Source: Lachnospiraceae bacterium
GTDB lineage: Bacteria; Bacillota; Clostridia; Lachnospirales; Lachnospiraceae
Direction: 5' to 3'
DNA length: 54,273 bases
Assembly: GCA_024692955.1 (NCBI GenBank)
Contig: JAILLW010000093.1
Coordinates: 1 to 54,273 of the forward strand
Of the stretch, positions 49,056 to 54,273 are shown one piece after another. Made by a program: the position numbers and the translations under genes. Position 1 is the stretch's first letter. The number at the start of each line of letters is the position of its first letter. A model generated the notes under the pieces. The model saw only the letters and a program-made list of their open reading frames with translations. It made no database searches and was not told where the DNA came from.

Positions 49056-49640
49056 TTATTCCCCCTGGCAGTACTTCATCATATCTCCGTTACGCCCGTA
49101 CAGATAGCGCGTCCCCTCGGTATCTTCCGCAAGAACGGCATCATTCTCGCATCTTATGAGCTTCAGTTCCAACGGTCTTCCGCAGAACGGAACGATGATC
49201 CTGTCCGGATTTCCCGCTTTCCGGACCTCATCAAGCCATACGAGGCGGCGCGTGGCAAGAAGGTCCTTCCATTCATCCCCGTCATAATACTCATCCGAAA
49301 GATCAACGATCAGCCGGTTCGAAAGAAGATCTCCGTTTTCCACGATCTTAGATACGATCCCGCCGGCCATTTCCTCATACGGGATATCCTCAATCCCGGT
49401 CCTGTCCTCATCGACTTTAAGAGCCCCGTCCTCCTCATCGGATATGCCGGTCAGGCGAAAGAAAAGCCCCTCATACGGCTTCATGTAGCAGTAGTAAAGA
49501 TCATTTCTTTCTTCGGATCCATGGGAATCCGCGGAATGCAGGACCAGAAATTCCTGATCGATGTCGCGGAAAGACAGGTTCTTAAGCGCGACCTTTCGGA
49601 ATGATTCTTCAAAGATCAGTTCGTTTAAATGAATGTTCAT
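49056..49640 (-). CDS. Hypothetical protein downstream of the clostripain-like gene
   Basis: A 194-residue soluble acidic protein from ATG 49640 (MNIHLNELIFEESFRKVALK), preceded by AGGAAG. Features include FRDIDQEFLVLHSADSHGSE, MKPYEGLFFRLTGISDEEDG and WLDEVRKAGNPDRIIVPFCG. No known domain recognised. It lies 16 bases after a 96-residue gene and is followed by the terminator at 48962, so it closes the operon that starts with the protease-like gene. Confidence 0.65.
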   Translation of the reverse strand: MNIHLNELIFEESFRKVALKNLSFRDIDQEFLVLHSADSHGSEERNDLYYCYMKPYEGLFFRLTGISDEEDGALKVDEDRTGIEDIPYEEMAGGIVSKIVENGDLLSNRLIVDLSDEYYDGDEWKDLLATRRLVWLDEVRKAGNPDRIIVPFCGRPLELKLIRCENDAVLAEDTEGTRYLYGRNGDMMKYCQGE

Positions 49641-49656
49641 GGTTCTTCCTCTTTCT

Positions 49657-49944
49657 TCAAAGCCCCCGGTACAACAGCTCGTTATACTTCGCGTTTGCCT
49701 CCTCGGCCGCCTTCTTTTCCCGCCACTGCTCGATCTCGCTCCGGATCGCGAGCATCTCATCCACGATGATCTCGGCGCTCTTCGGCTTCTCGTAGGAAAG
49801 GTAAGCTCTCATCCGCCGCATGGCCTTCGGGCTTCCGAGCTGCTTTGCGATCTCATAGCCGAGTTCCTCCGGAAAGCCGAGTTCCATCACTTCCCGGACG
49901 AGTTCATCCTTTGCGCTGACCCACTCTTTCCGACTGTCCGTCAT
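49657..49944 (-). CDS. Small helical hypothetical protein
   Basis: A 96-residue (99 if started at 49956) soluble helical protein: AKDELVREVMELGFPEELGY, EIAKQLGSPKAMRRMRAYLS, IIVDEMLAIRSEIEQWREKK. The ribosome site CGGAGG lies 12 bases before ATG 49944 and directly abuts ATG 49956, so the start is uncertain. It follows the protease-like gene within 20 bases. No family name can be given. Confidence 0.65.
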   Translation of the reverse strand: MTDSRKEWVSAKDELVREVMELGFPEELGYEIAKQLGSPKAMRRMRAYLSYEKPKSAEIIVDEMLAIRSEIEQWREKKAAEEANAKYNELLYRGL

Positions 49945-49962
49945 ACCGCTTCGCATCCTCCG

Positions 49963-51789
49963 TCAGTCTTCCACCACGAACCAGTCGTCCTCGTCTTCGT
50001 CATAATAGTAGATCTCATCATCATATTCATCATAATAGAACATGGTATCCGTATCTTCGTCATACAGATAAAGGATGTCATCATCATAGAGATACCAGAT
50101 ATCCTCCTCATAGTCGTAGATCCAGTCGTCCGCGTAGCCATCCTCGTCTTCCCAGTAGTCATCGCCGTAATCATATCCGTATTCGCAGGAGGAGCCGTCA
50201 CTGTAGTTGCAGCCGTACTCGTCCTCATATGCGCCCCAGCCGCCCCAGCTGTCCTCGAAGCCGCCGAAATCATAATAATCATCATAACCGTCAACGGATA
50301 CGAACTCTCCGAGCCAGTCGATATACTCATCATCAAGGCCGATCCTCCTGTAGACATCCGAAAGCTGCCGGTAAAAGTCTGCGTCCCCGTAAGGAAGCGA
50401 AACAGCAAGTCCCGTAAGCTCGTTCTTATCCTCGGTATGCCCGTAATAGGCCACCGCAGCCTTCAGTGCAGACATCAGACTCTTTGCCTCTGCGCTGCTG
50501 TCATCGATACTCTCCACCAAAGCAAGGACATCACTGATATAATAATCCGAAAGCGTTACATCACTTTCGTCAAAGCCCCAAAGGTCCCAGAAGCCCCGTC
50601 CTTTCGCCTTGTGCTCCCGGCTGTAATTCTTTTTAAGAAGAGCCGCCTCGTTCCTATACGCATAAGCCTTCCATGCGGAAAACAGATTCTTCGCGGTGGA
50701 TACGTTGAACAGCCCCATACAGGAGGAATCTCCCCCGGGACTTGACTCATTGTCGGCAATGATCGCATCCACGATGTATTTCCCGAGAAGCGGCGTGCTG
50801 ATGCCCGGATTCTCTTCGAAGGTCCGCATCCAGGCCGTATAATCCCAGCCGAGTCCCGATTCAAAATCCTCGGACAAAAGCGCGTACTTGCAATAAGGCG
50901 CGAGCGCGTAGCAGGTTTCCAGACTCGCCATAATACAGCAGTCCATGCCGATGATGTCGAAGCGGATATCCTTATGTTCGGCAAAAGCCTCCGACATTTC
51001 GGCGATGGTAAGGCTTTCCCCTTCCTTCTGCCATTCATCATAACCGAAGCCGTAAACCGGGCCGCCGCCGTGGTCCCAGAAAAGGAAAAGATAACGTTCC
51101 GCCGGGTAATTATCCTTACAGAACCCGATGAACTCGGAAAGCGTCTTTTTCGAGGTGCAGTCGAGCTGGCCCAGATCATCCCGGATCAGTTTCAGATCTC
51201 TGTTCTCGATCTTATAGGTCTGTGCCGTTTTCGAAGAAATGCCGTAATCCTGCCACTCTTTCGTTCCCATGGTCTGGATGATGACATTGACATTATTTCC
51301 GATACCGGAAGCGATCATTTCGGAAAAGTCCGTGGTTGCTTCACCGGCCTCCGACTCCAGATCCGAGCCGTTCACATAGACCATGATCGTGGCGGATTTC
51401 GCGTCGGTGCCGACGGAAAGAGCCTTCGCCTCCACAGGAGTTTTTCCCGCGGAAGCACTTCCCTGTGAGTTGTTTTGGCCCGAACCGTTTCCACCGGTGC
51501 CGTTATTGTCCGGGCCTGAGCTTCCCGTGTTTTCCGCTGCTTCCGCTCTATCCCCCTCGCTGTCCTCCTCATCTCCGGGGATCAGCATGATAAGAAGGAA
51601 AATAACGCCGAGTGCAACCAGGATCCCGATCAGGATCTTGGGAAGCACGCTCTTTTTTTTCGGCGGTACCTGCTGATAGTACTGCGGCTGTCCGTTCGGC
51701 GGCACCTGCTGATAGTACTGCGGCTGTCCGTTCGGCGGCACCTGCCTTTGCGGGTTCTGCGGATTATTCTGTGGATTTACTGGCTGCAT
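49963..51789 (-). CDS. Clostripain-family (C11) cysteine peptidase, membrane-anchored, with acidic Tyr-rich tail
   Basis: A 608-residue protein. Residues 1-45 are Pro/Gln-rich with two copies of VPPNGQPQYYQQ; one membrane helix follows (~51-70), then a low-complexity linker. The C11 catalytic domain (~120-470) has SATIMVYVNGSDLE, the histidine H240 in FLFWDHGGGPVYGFG and the cysteine C285 in IGMDCCIMASLE. The last ~100 residues are almost all Asp, Glu, Tyr and Gly. The domain should face the outside. C11 enzymes cut after basic residues; whether the acidic tail inhibits, binds calcium or substrate is unknown. First gene of a three-gene operon. Confidence 0.9.
   Translation of the reverse strand: MQPVNPQNNPQNPQRQVPPNGQPQYYQQVPPNGQPQYYQQVPPKKKSVLPKILIGILVALGVIFLLIMLIPGDEEDSEGDRAEAAENTGSSGPDNNGTGGNGSGQNNSQGSASAGKTPVEAKALSVGTDAKSATIMVYVNGSDLESEAGEATTDFSEMIASGIGNNVNVIIQTMGTKEWQDYGISSKTAQTYKIENRDLKLIRDDLGQLDCTSKKTLSEFIGFCKDNYPAERYLFLFWDHGGGPVYGFGYDEWQKEGESLTIAEMSEAFAEHKDIRFDIIGMDCCIMASLETCYALAPYCKYALLSEDFESGLGWDYTAWMRTFEENPGISTPLLGKYIVDAIIADNESSPGGDSSCMGLFNVSTAKNLFSAWKAYAYRNEAALLKKNYSREHKAKGRGFWDLWGFDESDVTLSDYYISDVLALVESIDDSSAEAKSLMSALKAAVAYYGHTEDKNELTGLAVSLPYGDADFYRQLSDVYRRIGLDDEYIDWLGEFVSVDGYDDYYDFGGFEDSWGGWGAYEDEYGCNYSDGSSCEYGYDYGDDYWEDEDGYADDWIYDYEEDIWYLYDDDILYLYDEDTDTMFYYDEYDDEIYYYDEDEDDWFVVED
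51662..51745 (-). repeat. Tandem 39-bp repeat in the protease gene
   Basis: Two and part of a third 39-base unit with core CTGCTGATAGTACTGCGG encode the VPPNGQPQYYQQ repeats near the N-terminus; likely to vary in number. Confidence 0.8.
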
Positions 51790-51852
51790 ATCGTTTCTTC
51801 CCCTTTTTTTATTGTATCAGTATGGAAATATCCCGGATTTCTTACCCTTTTT

Positions 51853-52704
51853 CTATCCATCGGATCGGTCTCCGGCCGCCTTTACTCTATGCGAGCCCGA
51901 TGTCCCAGGCAGGCCCCGGTACGCGATCGCCCCCTCGGGGCAGACACTCCTGCAGGCTCCGCAATGAATGCATTCGTGATCCCCGGCTTTCCCGGTATCC
52001 ATCGGGCAGATCCGGATACAGGCGTTGCAGCCCGTACATTTTTCGCGGTCCACCCTGATCCCGAAGAACGCCACCGGATTAAATAACGAGTAGATTGCGC
52101 CCAGCGGACACAGGAATCTGCAAAAGCCGCGATAGAAAAGCAGGCAGAGCAGAATGCAGAGTGCGAGCACAAATACCTTCCAGGAAAAGAGCCATCCGAT
52201 CCTCGACCGAAGCCCCCGGTCCAGCAGGATCAGCGGGATTCCGGCTTCAAGCGTCCCGGCGGGGCAGATGTACTTGCAAAAGCCCGGCACCAGCTTTATG
52301 ACCGGGATAAGGATCACGAAGACCAGCAGAATCACATATTTCAGATAGGAAAATGCTCTCGTTGCCCTGCTTTTTCCGATCTTTGGAAAAGGGATCCTGT
52401 GAAGCAGTTCCTGAATGAGCCCGAACGGACAAAGGAATCCGCAGATCACCCGTCCGAAGAGAATCCCGAAAAGAAGCAGGGTCCCCAGCATATAGAGCGG
52501 AATCTTATATGCGGATTTCGAGAGAGCCCCCTGAAGACTTCCCAGCGGGCAGGCAGCCGCCGCTCCCGGGCAGGAATAACAGTTAAGCCCCGGAACACAG
52601 ACGCCTTTCGTTTTTCCTTTCCAGATCTTTCCGTTGAAAAAACCTGCAAAATGGCAGTTATAAAGAACAGCCGTAATAAGCTGCGTAAATCTTCTTCCGC
52701 TCAT
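51853..52704 (-). CDS. Polyferredoxin-type 4Fe-4S membrane protein (NapH/CcoG-like)
   Basis: A 283-residue protein from ATG 52704, fixed by an ATGA overlap with the upstream mini-gene. It has about five membrane helices and several cysteine motifs: CVPGLNCYSCPGAAAACP, VICGFLCPFG, FCKYICPAG, FCRFLCPLGA, then a ferredoxin domain with CTGCNACIRICP and CIHCGACRSVCP. The arrangement suits transmembrane electron transfer to an extracytoplasmic acceptor. Neighbours (CXXC mini-protein, TlpA-like protein) suggest thiol-disulfide or redox homeostasis at the outer face. Confidence 0.88.
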   Translation of the reverse strand: MSGRRFTQLITAVLYNCHFAGFFNGKIWKGKTKGVCVPGLNCYSCPGAAAACPLGSLQGALSKSAYKIPLYMLGTLLLFGILFGRVICGFLCPFGLIQELLHRIPFPKIGKSRATRAFSYLKYVILLVFVILIPVIKLVPGFCKYICPAGTLEAGIPLILLDRGLRSRIGWLFSWKVFVLALCILLCLLFYRGFCRFLCPLGAIYSLFNPVAFFGIRVDREKCTGCNACIRICPMDTGKAGDHECIHCGACRSVCPEGAIAYRGLPGTSGSHRVKAAGDRSDG

Positions 52705-52895
52705 CCGATCCCGATACACTCCATACATATCATGACCGCCTTGGAAAGGACCTCGCGGAAGTCGTTCCGATAAAGCCCCGCCGCGATCATCGCGACAGAA
52801 AGGATGAGAAGCGCCACCCGGAATACCCGGGTCAGGGGCCGGTCGCATCCGGTGCCGTTTCGTTTTTCAGTTTCGTGTTCGGTTAAGGGGTTCAT
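52701..52895 (-). CDS. CD1871A-family CXXC-motif mini-protein
   Basis: A 64-residue protein with one hydrophobic segment (FRVALLILSVAMIAAGLYRN) and the terminal signature KAVMICMECIGIG, typical of small CD1871A-type proteins of Clostridia that carry a CxxC near the end and sit beside 4Fe-4S polyferredoxin and thioredoxin-like genes. The start at 52895 lacks a strong ribosome site; the stop overlaps the polyferredoxin start by ATGA. The CxxC may be the shuttle between the membrane iron-sulfur protein and the TlpA-like protein (inference). Confidence 0.8.
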   Translation of the reverse strand: MNPLTEHETEKRNGTGCDRPLTRVFRVALLILSVAMIAAGLYRNDFREVLSKAVMICMECIGIG

Positions 52896-52925
52896 TCCGT
52901 TCCTGATTGATAATCCTTCCCGGTC

Positions 52926-53035
52926 TCGGTTGATGGCTAAGTTCTGTACCCGGTTGATGCCCCGTTCTGTTTCTACGGGCCGGTTGATGCCCTGTTCTGT
53001 TTCTACGCGGTTGATGCCCTTCTGTCCTACTTCAG
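52926..53035 (-). repeat. Tandem repeats of about 27-30 bp
   Basis: Three to four units with core CGGTTGATGCCC and TTCTGTTTCTACG fill the gap between the TlpA-like and CXXC genes and touch the stop of the former. Units begin near 52926, 52951, 52981 and 53008. Confidence 0.75.
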
Positions 53036-53881
53036 ATATCCATTAAGTCGTTCTTTCGTCTCATCGAATCCCGCACCGTCCATCATTTCTCCGATCAGAT
53101 GCCCATCCCGGTCCACGAAGAACGAAGACGGCACATACTGAAGATCCTCAACAATCTCATACAGATCATCGCTGATGCGGAGGTTCGTAAAGCCTGCTCC
53201 CGCGTCATCCAGGATATGATATGCTTCCGACACATTGTTGTCGATCCCGTCGTAAACATCACAGACGATCGCGATCAGGTTCACATTATCCGGAAGTTCT
53301 CTGTAGAGTTTCGCATATTCGTCCATTTCCCCGATGCAGGGCTGACAATAGGTTCCCCACATATGAACCACCGTAAGATCATAATCCGAAAATACCTTTT
53401 CGGTTACCTTCTTATTATCGAGGGATGCGGTCTTAAAGGTCAGGGTCTGATCCGAGAGCTCTTTTTTCGGGATGCTGACGGTCACCGTATTCCCGGAAGC
53501 GGCCGCTTCATTCGGCCCGGCATCTTCCGCGTCATCCCGGTCTGAAGATCCTTCTTCATCATCCCCGGCCGAAGGCTCTTCCGCATCATCTCTGTCCGAA
53601 GCATCTTCAGCCTCGTCTTTTTCCGAAGCATCTTCAGCCTCGTCTTTATCCGAAGCAGTTTCTTCATCCTTTCCGGAAGCAGTTTCCTGCTCTTCTTTCT
53701 TTCCGGTATCCGGCTTGGTCACCCCCGGATTATCCGCTTCCTCCCTGTCATCCGACTGCGAAATCGTCGTCTCTTCCCGCTCCGTATCCTCTCCATCGTC
53801 CGGAATCAGCATCAGGATCAGGAAAAGCACGCCCAAAGTCGCAAACACGCCGATCAGTACATATCCTATCTTTTTTGCCAT
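53027..53881 (-). CDS. Membrane-anchored TlpA-like thiol-disulfide protein
   Basis: A 284-residue protein. An N-terminal membrane helix (~5-26) resembles that of the protease at 49963. Residues ~30-130 are a Ser/Asp/Glu/Ala-rich linker with imperfect DKDEAEDAS repeats. The thioredoxin-like domain (~135-284) carries WGTYCQPCIGEM with C179 and C182 as redox pair and the cis-proline segment VPSSFFVD. It should act outside the membrane on protein or haem-maturation thiols, likely fed by the downstream CXXC and polyferredoxin genes. GGAG precedes ATG 53881. Confidence 0.88.
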   Translation of the reverse strand: MAKKIGYVLIGVFATLGVLFLILMLIPDDGEDTEREETTISQSDDREEADNPGVTKPDTGKKEEQETASGKDEETASDKDEAEDASEKDEAEDASDRDDAEEPSAGDDEEGSSDRDDAEDAGPNEAAASGNTVTVSIPKKELSDQTLTFKTASLDNKKVTEKVFSDYDLTVVHMWGTYCQPCIGEMDEYAKLYRELPDNVNLIAIVCDVYDGIDNNVSEAYHILDDAGAGFTNLRISDDLYEIVEDLQYVPSSFFVDRDGHLIGEMMDGAGFDETKERLNGYLK

Positions 53882-54273
53882 AATTTCTCCTCATACACAG
53901 TGCCATGTCCGAACAATCCCTTATATTTGCTTTTGCCACATGGCTTTCCTGTATCTGCAGTGCCTGCTTCCCGAAAACGCCGTCTGCTTTCTTTCACAGG
54001 GCATACCTGCAGGCTGCAGTCTTCTTTTACCTATCAGTATTCTATGTCCTTGCCCGATTCGCGTCAAGATAATGTCTGTTCGCGATTTTCCCGACTCCTG
54101 CTTCCCTCCTGTGTGTTGCGGATCGGAAAAACCGCCTTTCGCAACACATCTGAGCACATTTGAATTCTTGTGGCGGCACGAAAGTGTGTCGCGGATCAGG
54201 AAAAACACCTTTCGCAACACATCTGAGCACATTTGAATTCTTGTGGCGGCACGAAAGTGTGTCGCGGATCGGG
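53882..54273. other. Noncoding right edge with hairpin repeats
   Basis: The 392 bases upstream of the TlpA-like gene hold no credible gene; the last 162 contain the hairpin array. No clear promoter for the TlpA-like gene was recognised. Confidence 0.6.
54112..54273 (-). repeat. TGTGTTGCG hairpin array, inverted copy of the family at 39998
   Basis: Hairpins at 54112-54148 and 54185-54221 plus a cut third at 54258. Read on the minus strand, arms are TGTGTTGCG and CGCAACACA or CGCGACACA, with the CTTTCGTGCCG linker after the second type, exactly as in the array at 39998-40231. The array runs off the window. Confidence 0.88.

Noticed and set aside
50974..51468. A 164-codon plus-strand frame over the protease gene
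   Set aside because: It overlaps the catalytic region of the C11 domain on the other strand and shows no domain or start signal.
1..54273. Transposases, integrases, phage genes, tRNA or rRNA genes
   Set aside because: None was recognised on either strand, so mobility of the region can only be argued from repeats and composition.

Overview
The window looks like a chromosomal segment from a motile, anaerobic, Gram-positive member of the Clostridia, most likely Lachnospiraceae-like. The grounds are three short flagellins behind sigma-D type promoters, strong AAGGAGG ribosome binding sites, a CD1871A-type CXXC mini-protein beside a polyferredoxin and a TlpA-like protein, a clostripain-family protease, and iron-dependent alcohol dehydrogenase and ferredoxin-type aldo/keto reductase genes. 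No rRNA, tRNA, CRISPR array, transposase or phage gene was seen. Species cannot be assigned from sequence reading alone.

Layout. (1) 1-17712, plus strand: a tightly packed glycan-modification cluster with a GT4 and four GT2 glycosyltransferases, a polysaccharide pyruvyl transferase paired with an F420-dehydrogenase-beta-like iron-sulfur protein, an asparagine-synthase-like protein without the glutaminase cysteine, a 725-residue four-part protein (methyltransferase-like, kinase-like, Rossmann-like, cytidylyltransferase), an FkbM methyltransferase, a metallophosphoesterase and a LicD-type phosphotransferase. Most carry the same Rossmann-like 'YGAGxxG' module, usually at the C-terminus. The first ~9 kb is visibly more AT-rich than the rest. 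(2) 17887-21105: an operon with a clear sigma-A type promoter, encoding a heptad-repeat coiled-coil protein and two CgeB-like glycosyltransferases. (3) 21143-27849: the flagellar block flaG-fliD-fliS-fliT-like plus three nearly identical flagellins, each unit with a TAAR-N15/16-(G)CCGATA promoter, GGA-containing leader and, for the flagellins, a strong terminator. (4) 27857-35828: a second glycosyltransferase block (three plain or TPR-bearing GT2 enzymes, a CgeB-like enzyme, a radical SAM protein, a DUF616 enzyme and another GT2).

(5) 35944-39738: an iron alcohol dehydrogenase and an aldo/keto reductase, convergent with a membrane-anchored XRE regulator. (6) 39827-40288: a noncoding region full of structured repeats; one hairpin family recurs in opposite orientation at the right edge of the window (54112-54273). 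(7) 40516-54273: GNAT, membrane and hypothetical genes, an old-yellow-enzyme oxidoreductase operon, a flavin reductase, a lipoprotein, a clostripain-like protease with an extremely acidic tail, and a TlpA / CXXC / polyferredoxin redox group.

Working model (inference). Thirteen soluble glycosyltransferases flank the flagellins, while no flippase, polymerase, ABC exporter or lipid-linked priming transferase is present. That favours cytoplasmic glycosylation of flagellin before export over capsule or O-antigen synthesis. The kinase-like plus cytidylyltransferase protein and the LicD protein could activate and attach a phospho-linked small molecule to that glycan, with the methyltransferases and pyruvyl transferase decorating it further.
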